Shown: positions 17,538 through 25,638, numbered from the stretch's first letter. The stretch is DNA of 64,000 bases from Rhizobiaceae bacterium (GCA_019635695.1 JAHBYZ010000014.1:1-64000); one strand, 5' to 3'. Translations and numbers: made by a program. The notes: generated by a model not told the origin, from the letters alone.

Positions 17538-18599
17538 GTGGACGAGACCCCCGAAACCGATTCTGTGCACCGGTTGGTCGCGCTGCTGCCCCTGATGGCA
17601 GCGACCGCAGCTGGGCTGTTCGCGTGCTGGTTGCTTGCAGCCCCTTTCTTATCCGCCATCACCTGGGCGGCGGTGCTGGCGGTCCTGCTGGCTCCGTTCC
17701 ATGCCGCCGTTGAGGGACGCCTGACGCAACGCCGCACCACGTCGGCATTGGTGACTGTTGCCGTGGCAGCGCTGGTGGTCGCGCTGCCGCTTCTGTTGGT
17801 TGTCCAGCAGCTCGTCTCCGAGGCCGCCCGCGGCATGACTTACTTCGAAGCCGTGCTCGCAGGGCTTGAGCCGGAGGCCATGCTCGAGGGGTTTCCGTCG
17901 ATCGCCGGGATCGTGCGCTGGCTTATGGAGCGCATCGACCCGCAGGGCACACTGGCGTCGCTGGCGCAGTGGCTGACCGGGCGCAGCTCCGACCTTTTGG
18001 TCGGATCGGTGAGCCAGGCAATAAATCTCGTGCTGATCTTCTATCTGCTGTTCTACTTCCTGCGCGATCGCCAGCAGGCACTGCAGGCGCTCATTGACTA
18101 TTCGCCGCTGCGCGCCGAGGAGACCCAGCGTGTCTTGCGCCGATTCACCGAGACCGTGCAGGCCACGATCCTCGGCACCGTCTTCGTCGCCGGCGTACAG
18201 GGCGCGCTCGGGGGCCTGATGTTCTGGTGGCTCGGCCTGCCGACCCCCGTGTTCTGGGGGCTGGTGATGGGCCTGCTCGCCATCGTGCCGGTGCTCGGGG
18301 CCTTTGTCATTTGGGTGCCGGCGGCGGTCATCCTGGCCCTGCAGGGTGCATGGTTGAGCGCGGCCGTCCTGACCGTGTGGGGTGGTGTTATTGTCGCAGG
18401 CATCGACAACCTGCTTTTTCCAATGCTGGTCGGCAGCCGGTTGAGGCTGCATACGGTCGTCGCTTTCGTCGGCGCCGTCGGAGGCATAATCGTGTTCGGC
18501 GCTGCGGGCCTGGTTCTCGGCCCGGCGGCTATCGCGGTAACGCTGGTGCTCGTGGAGATTTTGCGCGAGCGCCTCCGCTTGGACGGGCCAAGGCTCTAA
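17538..18599 (+). CDS. AI-2E family (PerM/TqsA, UPF0118) membrane permease
   Basis: This is a polytopic inner-membrane protein, 353 residues, with seven or eight membrane helices. Family features are the central amphipathic stretch and the conserved region GTVFVAGVQGALGGLMFWWL followed by a glycine-rich helix ending GAFVIWVPAA. Members have been linked to autoinducer-2 export or Na+/H+ exchange; the substrate cannot be read from sequence. GTG 17538 is the only sensible start ahead of the first helix. Its TAA stop overlaps the stop of the convergent GtrA gene within the four bases CTAA. Confidence 0.88.
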   Translation: MDETPETDSVHRLVALLPLMAATAAGLFACWLLAAPFLSAITWAAVLAVLLAPFHAAVEGRLTQRRTTSALVTVAVAALVVALPLLLVVQQLVSEAARGMTYFEAVLAGLEPEAMLEGFPSIAGIVRWLMERIDPQGTLASLAQWLTGRSSDLLVGSVSQAINLVLIFYLLFYFLRDRQQALQALIDYSPLRAEETQRVLRRFTETVQATILGTVFVAGVQGALGGLMFWWLGLPTPVFWGLVMGLLAIVPVLGAFVIWVPAAVILALQGAWLSAAVLTVWGGVIVAGIDNLLFPMLVGSRLRLHTVVAFVGAVGGIIVFGAAGLVLGPAAIAVTLVLVEILRERLRLDGPRL

Positions 18600-18952
18600 A
18601 ATATGCGCGCGTAGCCCAGATAGTTGAGCGTCATGCCACACAGGCTGGCGATTGCGAGCGCCGCGAGAGCCGGCGCGCCAGCCCATATGAGCAGCAGGTA
18701 GGCGCCGAGATTGACGGTAAGGCCGCCCATGCTCGCCCCAAGATAGAGCAGGAAGGTGCGCGTACCGATTCGATGGCCTGCCCCGAAAGTGAAGCGGGCG
18801 TTGACGAGGTACGTCGCGGCGACGGCGGCGAAAAACGATACGGCGCGCCCGGCATATGGCCCGAAGCCGGACGCCAGCGCTGCGGCCAGCACGGCGAAGT
18901 CGACCGCAAAGCCGATGGCCCCGGCCAGGCCGAAACGCGCGACGCGCCTCAT
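18596..18952 (-). CDS. GtrA-like small membrane protein
   Basis: GtrA-family proteins are small four-helix membrane proteins thought to flip polyprenyl-phosphate-linked sugars. The 118-residue product has four hydrophobic segments (about residues 8-27, 36-54, 66-90, 95-113) and the characteristic RFGLAGAIGFAVDFAVLAAA and YLVNARFTF motifs. ATG 18952 overlaps the stop of the upstream glycosyltransferase by four bases, and such pairs are typical for decorating surface polysaccharide with a lipid-linked sugar. It ends on a stop shared with the convergent permease gene. Confidence 0.9.
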   Translation of the reverse strand: MRRVARFGLAGAIGFAVDFAVLAAALASGFGPYAGRAVSFFAAVAATYLVNARFTFGAGHRIGTRTFLLYLGASMGGLTVNLGAYLLLIWAGAPALAALAIASLCGMTLNYLGYARIF

Positions 18953-19947
18953 CCTCGCGGCGTCAGCCCGAGATAGAAGAGCCGCTTCAGTTCGTGGCGC
19001 ATGCGCCGCGTTTGGTCGAGGATCAACCCGGCAAAAAGCGAAAACACGCTGAGCATGCCGAGGAAACCTGCGAGGAAGGCTGTCGGGAAACGCTCGACAA
19101 GCCCGGTGGCCAGGAACTCCGTCACCACCGGCAGGCCGAATCCCAGCGACAGCGCAGCGAAGAGTGCCGAAATCACGGCGAAGAAGGCGAACGGCCGCTC
19201 GCTTTCCACGAGCTTGAAGATGGTCATCAGGATGCGCGCGCCATCGCGGTATGTCCTGAGCTTGCTCGCCGAATTGGCCGGCCGCTCGCGGTAGGGCGCC
19301 TCAAGCTCGCGCATCGGCATGCCGAGTTCGAGCGCGTGCACCATCATCTCGGTTTCCAGCTCGAAGCCGGACGACACCAGCGGAAAGCTCTTCACGAAGC
19401 GGCGCGACAGCGCCTTGTATCCCGACAGCATGTCGCGAACGTCGGACTGGAACAGCCTGGCGACGGTTCCGGTCAGCAGCCGGTTTCCTGTTGCGTGGCC
19501 GGGACGGTAGGCCGCGGCGTTTTCGTGCCGGCGCGCGGTGTTGACGAAATCCAGGCGCTCTCCGACCAGCGTCTCCAACATCAGCGGCGCCGCGGAGGCG
19601 TCGTAGGTGCCGTCGCCATCCACCAGCAGGTAGATGTCGGCGTCGACGTCGGCGAACGCGCGGCGCACCGCGTTGCCCTTGCCCTTGCGCGGCTCATGGC
19701 GGACGATCGCTCCGGCCTCGGCGGCGATCTCGGCGGTGCGATCAGTCGATGCGTTGTCGTAAACATAGACGTCGGCCGAGGGCAGGGCGGCGCGGAATCC
19801 GTTCACCACGCCGGCGACTGCCGCTTCCTCGTTGTGGCAGGGTACGATGACTGCAATCCGCAATGCGACGCGCGCAAGCCGCTCGACCGGCGTTTCCGTC
19901 GATCCCGGGAACATCGTCGCTGCCGACGCGAGATGCTGTTTCGCCAT
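18949..19947 (-). CDS. Family 2 glycosyltransferase with C-terminal membrane helices (GtrB/DPM1-like)
   Basis: It probably transfers a sugar from a nucleotide donor to polyprenyl phosphate at the inner membrane. The product is about 332 residues. The GT-A domain (about residues 30-230) shows RIAVIVPCHNEEAAVAGVV, the acidic motif LLVDGDGTYD that binds metal and nucleotide, and GYKALSRRFVKSFPL. Two membrane helices lie near the C-terminus (about 250-305). ATG 19947 has AGGA about 11 bases upstream; an alternative ATG at 19980 adds 11 residues and has no ribosome site. It is coupled to the GtrA gene by an ATGA overlap. Sugar identity is unknown. Confidence 0.9.
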   Translation of the reverse strand: MAKQHLASAATMFPGSTETPVERLARVALRIAVIVPCHNEEAAVAGVVNGFRAALPSADVYVYDNASTDRTAEIAAEAGAIVRHEPRKGKGNAVRRAFADVDADIYLLVDGDGTYDASAAPLMLETLVGERLDFVNTARRHENAAAYRPGHATGNRLLTGTVARLFQSDVRDMLSGYKALSRRFVKSFPLVSSGFELETEMMVHALELGMPMRELEAPYRERPANSASKLRTYRDGARILMTIFKLVESERPFAFFAVISALFAALSLGFGLPVVTEFLATGLVERFPTAFLAGFLGMLSVFSLFAGLILDQTRRMRHELKRLFYLGLTPRG

Positions 19948-20052
19948 CGCTTTTGTTGTCCTGTGAACGCGCCTCAGCATAGCGCGGCGGGCATTACGCT
20001 TCGGTAAAGCGTCGGCCGTTGTCAGCAGCCTCGCGGAGCTCTCTTGACGACC

Positions 20053-20068
20053 TCAATCAAATGATTGA
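20053..20068. promoter_or_regulatory. Perfect palindromic operator in front of tetR-MFS
   Basis: TCAATCA, two bases AA, then TGATTGA: 7-base arms, exact. It lies 10 bases before the TetR start and just after a TTGACG element (20044-20049) that could be a -35. This is what an autoregulatory TetR operator would look like. Confidence 0.7.
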
Positions 20069-20077
20069 TGGAGCGTC

Positions 20078-20686
20078 ATGCATCCTGACTACGAACCGAT
20101 TACGGGCCGCCCCGCCGAGATAGCGCTTGCCGCGCGACGGCTGATTGCCGAACGTGGCTTCGAAGGGCTGCGCACGCGTGATATCGCCGCACGCGTCGGC
20201 ATCAACGTCGCAACGCTGCACTATCATGTGCCCTCCAAGGAGGCGCTGATAGAGCTCGTCGCACGTTCGCTGCGGGACGATTTCGTGGCGCAGAACGTCA
20301 CACGGCCGCGCAAGCACCTGCCGGCGCTCGATCAGCTCAGGCTGGAATTCCTCGACTTTCGCGAGACTCTGGTCGAGACGCCCGAAATCTTCATCGTGAT
20401 GACCGAACTCACCGAACGCGCCCGCCGCGACGAGAAGGTAAAGGCCGTCGTGGGGCCGATGCTCGCCTTCGCCCACGGCGAACTGGCGCGCATCCTGGCG
20501 CTCGGCAGCGAAGAGGGGACGTTCCGCGCGGACCTCGACCCCGAGGCCGGCGCCCTGATGATCTTCGGCACGATGGTCGCGACCCAGCGCTCGCCGAGGC
20601 GCGGTCCGGAGCTGTTCGATCGTGCCTGTGCCGAACTGTTGCGCTCCGTCCAAGCGCAGCCGCCCGAGTCCGGCCTCGCAACCTGA
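20078..20686 (+). CDS. TetR/AcrR family transcriptional regulator
   Basis: This is a one-domain repressor with an N-terminal helix-turn-helix and a C-terminal ligand domain, 202 residues. The DNA-binding part (about residues 10-56) reads LAARRLIAERGFEGLRTRDI and AARVGINVATLHYHVPSKEA, typical of the family. GGAG precedes ATG 20078 by 4 bases. The MFS gene begins 27 bases downstream on the same strand, so this regulator most likely represses both genes through the palindrome at 20053-20068 until a drug-like ligand binds. The ligand is unknown. Confidence 0.92.
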   Translation: MHPDYEPITGRPAEIALAARRLIAERGFEGLRTRDIAARVGINVATLHYHVPSKEALIELVARSLRDDFVAQNVTRPRKHLPALDQLRLEFLDFRETLVETPEIFIVMTELTERARRDEKVKAVVGPMLAFAHGELARILALGSEEGTFRADLDPEAGALMIFGTMVATQRSPRRGPELFDRACAELLRSVQAQPPESGLAT

Positions 20687-20713
20687 TTCTCCTAAATCCC
20701 AAAGGAAGTTCCA

Positions 20714-22198
20714 ATGCCCTCCCCACAAGCGGCGCCCGCAGAGGCGACCTACCCCGCAAACCGCTGGCCGGCGCTATTCATCCTGCTCCTGGCCAGCTTT
20801 ATGAATCTGATCGACGTGACGATCGTGAATGTCGCGCTGCCGCGCATGCAGGCCAGCATGGGTGCAACCTCCAGCCAGATCGAATGGGTCGTGGCTGCCT
20901 ATGTGCTGGCCTTCGCGCTCGGCCTGCTCCCGTTCGGCCGGCTTGGCGACACGGTCGGCCGGGCCCGCATGTTCCTGATCGGCGTCACTGCCTTTACCGC
21001 GATGTCGGCGCTGTGCGGACTGGCGCCCGACATGAACACCCTGATCGCGGCGCGCGTGCTGCAGGGCCTGGCCGGGGCGCTGATGACCCCGCAGGTGCTC
21101 GCCATCGTCGCGGTCATCTTCCCGCCGGCAGAGCGCGGCGGCGCATTCGCGCTGTTCGGCCTCGCGGCCGGCCTCGCCTCGGTGGCGGGGCCGCTCGCCG
21201 GCGGCCTGCTGATCGAGGGCGACCTGTTCGGTCTCGACTGGCGGCCGATTTTCCTCGTCAACGTGCCGGTCGGACTGCTGACGGTGCTGGCCGGCTGGTT
21301 CGTCCTGCCGAGGATGCCGGGCAACCCGTCCCTGAAGCACGACCCGGTGGGGGTCCTGATCGCCGGCGCCGCGGTGTTCCTGCTCATCTTTCCGCTGATC
21401 GAGGGCCGCGGCTTCGGCTGGCCGTGGTGGGCGTTCGCCATGGTGGCGGCCGCATTCGTGATGCTGGCTACGTTCTTTCTGTACGAGCGTTACCGCGACA
21501 GTGTCAGTCAGAGCCAGTTGCTGCCGGTTTCGCTGATGTCGAACGGCAATTTCCTGCTCGGCTCGCTGATGTCGATGACGTTCTTTTCCGGCGTCGCCGG
21601 CTTCTTCCTGGTGCTGGCGGTGTTCCTGCAGGGAGGCTTCGGCTTCACGCCGTTGCAATCCGGCCTGACGACCATACCGTTCCCGATCGGCATTCTCTTC
21701 GCCTCGGTGCTGTCGGGACGGCTGCGGCAGCGCTGGCAGAAGCCGCGCATCGCCATCGGCTCGGTGATCCTGATCGCCGGCATGGCCTATCTGTCCTACG
21801 TCGTCAGCGGCATCGGCGACGCCGTCGACCACTGGGACCTCGTCGCTCCGCTGGTGATCTGCGGCTTCGGCATGGGCACGGCGATATCGCCGCTGTTCCA
21901 GACGGTGCTTTCCGCGGTTCCGGGGCGCGACGCCGGCGCCGGATCGGGCGCATTGCAGAGCTTCCAGCAGATCGGCAGTGCGCTGGGCATCGCCATCACC
22001 GGGGAGATATTCTTCTCGGCGCTGACGGACAGCTTCATGTCCGGCTCCATGCCGCATCCGGCTTTCGTCGCCGCGCTCGGGCGTGCGCTGACCTACGAAC
22101 TGATCGCCTTCACCCTGGTGATCCTGCTTGTGCTGATGCTCAAGACCCCGACCCAGCAGTTCGGCCACGAGGGCCCGCCGGTTCCGGTCGAAGCCTGA
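20714..22198 (+). CDS. MFS multidrug efflux transporter, DHA2 (14-helix, EmrB/QacA) family
   Basis: This is a proton-driven drug exporter of the inner membrane, 494 residues. The hydrophobicity pattern fits 14 helices. Motif A appears as GLLPFGRLGDTVGRARMFLI (about residues 75-94). A DHA2-type first helix and motif D1 are seen in MNLIDVTIVNVALPRM, and a motif-C-like glycine/proline stretch in GLASVAGPLAGGLLIEG. It follows the tetR gene in one operon and is closed by a strong hairpin at 22203-22237. Substrates cannot be predicted. No membrane fusion protein gene is adjacent, so it may work alone. Confidence 0.93.
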   Translation: MPSPQAAPAEATYPANRWPALFILLLASFMNLIDVTIVNVALPRMQASMGATSSQIEWVVAAYVLAFALGLLPFGRLGDTVGRARMFLIGVTAFTAMSALCGLAPDMNTLIAARVLQGLAGALMTPQVLAIVAVIFPPAERGGAFALFGLAAGLASVAGPLAGGLLIEGDLFGLDWRPIFLVNVPVGLLTVLAGWFVLPRMPGNPSLKHDPVGVLIAGAAVFLLIFPLIEGRGFGWPWWAFAMVAAAFVMLATFFLYERYRDSVSQSQLLPVSLMSNGNFLLGSLMSMTFFSGVAGFFLVLAVFLQGGFGFTPLQSGLTTIPFPIGILFASVLSGRLRQRWQKPRIAIGSVILIAGMAYLSYVVSGIGDAVDHWDLVAPLVICGFGMGTAISPLFQTVLSAVPGRDAGAGSGALQSFQQIGSALGIAITGEIFFSALTDSFMSGSMPHPAFVAALGRALTYELIAFTLVILLVLMLKTPTQQFGHEGPPVPVEA

Positions 22199-22202
22199 TC
22201 CC

Positions 22203-22237
22203 GCGGGCCGTCATGCGCTGGACGCATGACGGCCCGC
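22203..22237 (+). terminator. Strong hairpin after the MFS gene
   Basis: GCGGGCCGTCATGCG and CGCATGACGGCCCGC form a perfect 15-base-pair stem around CTGGA, five bases after the MFS stop. The tail (TTGCTGCCGCGTT) is only mildly U-rich, so termination may be partial. Confidence 0.7.
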
Positions 22238-22305
22238 TTGCTGCCGCGTTGCTTCATGCCGCTCCGGCAGGCTAGGGGAACGGGCCTCATCGAAAGCCGC
22301 CGCCC

Positions 22306-23211
22306 GTGGAACTCTGGATCCCCATAACGATTGCCGCCGCCTTTCTGCAGAACCTGCGCTCGGCGGCGCAGAAGCACCTGAAGAAGGTGATGGGAACGAC
22401 CGGCGCCACCTTTGTGCGCTTCGGCTTCGGCTTCCCCTTCGCTTTGCTGTTCGTTCTTCTGCTGGCTACCGTCGGCGGCATGCGCGTGCCGGCGCCGAAC
22501 GGAACCTTCTTCTTCTGGGCGGTCGTCGGCGCGCTCGGCCAGATCGGCGCGACCTTCCTGCTTATCCACCTCTTCTCGTTCCGCAATTTCGCGGTCGGCA
22601 CGGCCTATTCGCGCACCGAGCCGGCGCAGGCGGCGGTGTTCGGCCTGATCTTCCTCGGCGAACGGGTGACCGTCGGCGCGCTGGCGGCGATCGCCATCAG
22701 CGTCTTCGGCGTGATGCTCATCTCGGTGGCGCACGAGGAGAAGAACTGGAGAAGCCTGTTCCGGTCGGTCGGCAGCCGCAATGCGCTGATCGGGTTGGCG
22801 TCGGGCACGCTGTTCGGCATCTCCGCCGTCGCCTATCGCGCCGCGTCGTTGTCGCTCGGCGGCCCGAACTACGTCATGCAGGCGGCGGTGACCCTGGCCT
22901 GGGTGATCTGCTTCCAGACACTGGTCATGCTCGCCTGGATGCTGTGGCGCGACCGTGCCGAACTCGGCCGCATCGCCAGGGCGTGGAAGCCGGCGCTGTT
23001 CACCGGCCTCGTCGGCGCTAGCGCCTCGTTCGGCTGGTTCGCCGCGATGACGCTGCAGCAGGCCGCAGTGGTGAAGGCGCTGGCGCAGGTCGAGCTGCTG
23101 TTCACCTTCGCGGCGTCCGTGTTCTTCTTCCGCGAGAAGATCAGCTGGCTGGAGACGGTCGGCTGCCTGCTGATCGCCTTCGGGATCGTCGTGCTGGTGC
23201 TTCTCGGCTAG
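22306..23211 (+). CDS. EamA/DMT family membrane transporter
   Basis: This is a ten-helix inner-membrane exporter of the drug/metabolite superfamily, 301 residues, made of two EamA repeats (about residues 1-140 and 155-300). The C-terminal half ends with the usual EKISWLETVGCLLIAFGIVV helix. GTG 22306 is the first start after the terminator region and gives a normal N-terminal helix. Substrate is unknown. It is convergent with a 50-residue protein gene, and both stop within the shared tetranucleotide CTAG. Confidence 0.9.
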   Translation: MELWIPITIAAAFLQNLRSAAQKHLKKVMGTTGATFVRFGFGFPFALLFVLLLATVGGMRVPAPNGTFFFWAVVGALGQIGATFLLIHLFSFRNFAVGTAYSRTEPAQAAVFGLIFLGERVTVGALAAIAISVFGVMLISVAHEEKNWRSLFRSVGSRNALIGLASGTLFGISAVAYRAASLSLGGPNYVMQAAVTLAWVICFQTLVMLAWMLWRDRAELGRIARAWKPALFTGLVGASASFGWFAAMTLQQAAVVKALAQVELLFTFAASVFFFREKISWLETVGCLLIAFGIVVLVLLG

Positions 23212-23360
23212 AAGCCGAGGATCGCGAAGCGCACCAGCAGCGCGGCGAGGCCGACGCCGACGAGGCCGATGGCAAGCCCGACGGGCGAGCCCCAGCCGTG
23301 CCATTCCAGCGACTTCTCCGCATATTTCCACTCGTCCTCGCGGCTCAGCGTCTTGTCCAT
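23208..23360 (-). CDS. Small single-helix membrane protein, function unknown
   Basis: A 50-residue protein. The N-terminal half is charged (MDKTLSREDEWKYAEKSLEW) and is followed by one strongly hydrophobic helix (about residues 26-47) ending LLVRFAILGF. AGGAG seven bases before ATG 23360 is a very good ribosome site and makes this a believable gene despite its size. It is divergent from a MarR gene across 84 bases that hold a perfect palindrome, so it may be that regulator's target. I do not recognise the family. Confidence 0.72.
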   Translation of the reverse strand: MDKTLSREDEWKYAEKSLEWHGWGSPVGLAIGLVGVGLAALLVRFAILGF

Positions 23361-23416
23361 CGTGATTCTCCTGTATGCGGCGGCCTTGTCGGCGCGTCGA
23401 TGCATTGATACATTCG

Positions 23417-23429
23417 TCGAATGATTCGA
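23417..23429. promoter_or_regulatory. 13-base perfect palindrome, likely MarR operator
   Basis: TCGAAT, G, ATTCGA: six-base arms, exact, in the AT-rich gap between the small membrane protein gene and marR. TTGATA at 23405-23410 with GATAGA 17 bases later could be a promoter for marR with the palindrome between its two boxes. Confidence 0.6.
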
Positions 23430-23444
23430 TAGAGTGATATTTAG

Positions 23445-23939
23445 ATGAATGAAATAAAATCGTCAAGAGGCGGCTGGATGCAACAGATCGCGTCCGACAT
23501 CATGCGGTGGCAGGATGCGACGCAGGACTACGACGCCGCCGTCGGCCGTCGGCTCGATCTCAACCTCGCGGAGCGGCGCTGCATCGGCGCTCTGGTGGCG
23601 GGACCGCTGCCAGCCGGCGCGATCGCCGCGGCGATCGACCTGACGCCCGCCGCGGTCACAGCCCTGGTGGACAGGCTGGAAAAGCGCGGACTGGTGGCCC
23701 GTACCCGTGACATGGAGGATCGCCGCAAAGTGTTGGTGGAGCCGACCGCCGCCGCGCTGGACATCGGCGAGCGCTACTACGGCTCCATCGCCCGGGAAGG
23801 CGAGGCGCTGCTGTCGACCTTCAGCGAGGCGGAACTGGAGACGATCGCGCGCTTCACCGCCGCCGCCGTCGGTCTGCAGGAGGACGAACTGGCGCGGCTG
23901 CGCAATGCCGAGCCGCATGACGCCCAATCCGGTTCGTGA
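23445..23939 (+). CDS. MarR family transcriptional regulator
   Basis: This is a winged-helix dimeric repressor, 164 residues, normal for MarR. The recognition region reads IAAAIDLTPAAVTALVDRLE (about residues 60-79) and the wing GLVARTRDMEDRRKVLVEPT. It starts at ATG 23445, 15 bases after a perfect palindrome, which suggests autoregulation and control of the divergent small membrane protein gene. The split YeeE/YedE genes lie 131 bases downstream on the same strand and may or may not belong to its regulon. No redox-active Cys is present in the sequence. Confidence 0.9.
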   Translation: MNEIKSSRGGWMQQIASDIMRWQDATQDYDAAVGRRLDLNLAERRCIGALVAGPLPAGAIAAAIDLTPAAVTALVDRLEKRGLVARTRDMEDRRKVLVEPTAAALDIGERYYGSIAREGEALLSTFSEAELETIARFTAAAVGLQEDELARLRNAEPHDAQSGS

Positions 23940-23953
23940 ACTTTCGTGGTATT

Positions 23954-23985
23954 TCGTTCCTCGGTGACAAGGATTCTAGGAACGA
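23954..23985. promoter_or_regulatory. Inverted repeat upstream of the YeeE-type permease genes
   Basis: TCGTTCCT (23954-23961) and AGGAACGA (23978-23985) are exact reverse complements 16 bases apart, in the 131-base gap before the sulfur permease genes. There is no U-tract, so an operator is more likely than a terminator. Function unproven. Confidence 0.45.
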
Positions 23986-24070
23986 TGTTGCTTAGTGCTT
24001 GCCGATCGGCGGCCTAACCTAGTGCGAATATGCACGGGCCGAACGGGCCCGCCTTGATGGATCAGGACAG

Positions 24071-24499
24071 ATGACAGAGTTCACCCCAATCGCGTCGCTT
24101 CTCGGCGGCGCGCTGATCGGCCTTTCGGCCGTGCTGCTGATGGCCTGGGAAGGCCGCATAGCCGGCATATCCGGCATAGCCGGCCGCCTGCTGCCGCCGT
24201 TCACGGATGACGCGTTCCCGTCTCGGCTGGGCTTCGTGATCGGGCTGGTCGCCGCGCCGCTGCTGTTCATGGCTATGAGTGGCCAGCCGATCCCGCACAC
24301 GGTGTCGCCTGACATTGCGCTGATGACGGCGGCCGGCCTTCTGGTCGGTTTCGGTTCGACCTGGGGCAATGGCTGCACCAGCGGCCACGGCGTGTGCGGC
24401 CTGTCGCGGCTGTCGGTCCGCTCTTTCGTCGCGACCGGCATCTTCATGGGCGTTGCGATCGCCACCGTGTTCGTCACCCGGCACGTGATCGGAGGCTGA
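24071..24499 (+). CDS. YeeE/YedE family permease, N-terminal half (sulfur-compound uptake)
   Basis: YeeE/YedE proteins import thiosulfate or other small sulfur species through conserved membrane cysteines. This 142-residue protein has four hydrophobic helices and the signature GFGSTWGNGCTSGHGVCGLS (about residues 97-116). It corresponds to the first half of full-length YeeE. The second half is encoded by the next gene, three bases on, so the two should form one heteromeric channel. Similar split pairs (PmpA/PmpB) are known in Rhizobiales under the ArsR-type repressor BigR; here the upstream regulator is MarR-type instead. Confidence 0.9.
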   Translation: MTEFTPIASLLGGALIGLSAVLLMAWEGRIAGISGIAGRLLPPFTDDAFPSRLGFVIGLVAAPLLFMAMSGQPIPHTVSPDIALMTAAGLLVGFGSTWGNGCTSGHGVCGLSRLSVRSFVATGIFMGVAIATVFVTRHVIGG

Positions 24500-24502
24500 G
24501 CC

Positions 24503-24937
24503 GTGAAGAACTTCCTCGTCAATCTCGGCATTGGCCTGCTGTTCGGCGTCGGCCTCGTCGTCTCGGGCATGAGCGACCCGGCCAAGGTGCTGAATTTCCT
24601 TGATCTGTTCGGCACATGGGATCCATCGCTCGCCTTCGTCATGGGCGGTGCCGTGGTGGTCGCCTTCTTCGGCTATCGCATCGTTCTCAGGCGTCCGGCG
24701 CCGATAGCCGGCGGCCGCTTCCACCTGCCGACGCGCAAGGACATCGACGCCCGCATTATCGCTGGCCCAGCCATTTTTGGACTGGGCTGGGGTCTCTCTG
24801 GTTTCTGCCCCGGCCCGGCGATCACCGCGCTGTCGCTCGGCGCCGCGTCAACCTACGCCTTCGTCCCTGCCATGATCGTCGGCATGTGGGCGGCCCGCGC
24901 CGCCATCGAGCGCATGCACGTCGCCTATCCCGATTGA
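24503..24937 (+). CDS. YeeE/YedE family permease, C-terminal half (DUF6691-like)
   Basis: This is the partner of the preceding gene, 144 residues, with four hydrophobic segments. It shows LFGVGLVVSGMSDPAKVLNF near the N-terminus and GLSGFCPGPAITAL (about residues 96-109), where the Cys is the expected sulfur relay residue. GTG 24503 has GGAGG 8 bases upstream and starts three bases after the first-half stop, so translation is probably coupled. Its 3' end overlaps the end of the convergent ABC ATPase gene by 13 bases. Confidence 0.9.
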   Translation: MKNFLVNLGIGLLFGVGLVVSGMSDPAKVLNFLDLFGTWDPSLAFVMGGAVVVAFFGYRIVLRRPAPIAGGRFHLPTRKDIDARIIAGPAIFGLGWGLSGFCPGPAITALSLGAASTYAFVPAMIVGMWAARAAIERMHVAYPD

Positions 24938-25638
24938 GCGGGTTCGGCCTTCTCCACCTTCTCGTCGCTCGCCAGCTTGCCGTCGACCATGTTCAGCCGC
25001 CGGTCCATCCGCGCGGCGAGCGACAGATCGTGGGTGACGGCGACGACCGTCTTGCCGCGCTCGCGCACCAGTTGTTCCAGAATCAGAAAAACCTGCTCGG
25101 AACTTTTTGAATCGAGGCTGCCCGTCGGCTCGTCGGCGAGCACCACCGGCGGGTCGTTGGCGAGCGAGCGCGCGATCGCCACGCGCTGGCGCTGGCCGCC
25201 GGAAAGCTGGTCGGGCGTCTTGCGCATATGGTCCTGAAGGCCGAGCGACGTCAGCAGCTCCTCGCCGCGCGCCTTCATGGCAGGCCGCGACAGCCGGCCG
25301 AGCCTGCGCATTGGGATCACCACGTTTTCCATTACGGTGAACTCGGGCAGCAGGAAGTGGAACTGGAAGACGAAACCAAGCATGGCGAGCCGTGTCGCCG
25401 CGCGCTCATCTTCGCCCATCGGACCCGCATCCCTGCCGCCGATCGCGAGCGTACCTCCGGTCGGATGGTCCAGCAGGCCAAGCAGATAGAGCAGGGACGA
25501 CTTGCCCGAGCCCGAGGGGCCCGTGACGGCGACGAACTCGTGCTCTGCAATCGACACCGTAACGTCGCTGACCAGCGTCACCGGCACGGTCTCGGTCAGC
25601 ACGCGGGTCAGGCCCCTGGCTTCGATCAGCGTGCTCAT
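24925..25638 (-). CDS. ABC transporter ATP-binding protein, MacB/LolD type
   Basis: This is the cytoplasmic ATPase of a MacB/LolD-type ABC system, 237 residues. It has Walker A GPSGSGKSS, the Q-loop region, signature [17 protein letters not shown], Walker B PVVLADEPTGSLDSK and the H-loop VAVTHD. ATG 25638 overlaps the permease stop by four bases; the frame stays open upstream only as a shadow of the permease gene. With the permease and adaptor upstream it forms a three-part exporter. Its last 13 bases overlap the end of the convergent YeeE-type gene. Confidence 0.93.
   Translation of the reverse strand: MSTLIEARGLTRVLTETVPVTLVSDVTVSIAEHEFVAVTGPSGSGKSSLLYLLGLLDHPTGGTLAIGGRDAGPMGEDERAATRLAMLGFVFQFHFLLPEFTVMENVVIPMRRLGRLSRPAMKARGEELLTSLGLQDHMRKTPDQLSGGQRQRVAIARSLANDPPVVLADEPTGSLDSKSSEQVFLILEQLVRERGKTVVAVTHDLSLAARMDRRLNMVDGKLASDEKVEKAEPAQSG

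Noticed and set aside
20774-22168. 464-codon minus-strand frame over the MFS gene
   Set aside because: Gln/His/Arg-rich shadow with no recognisable domain.
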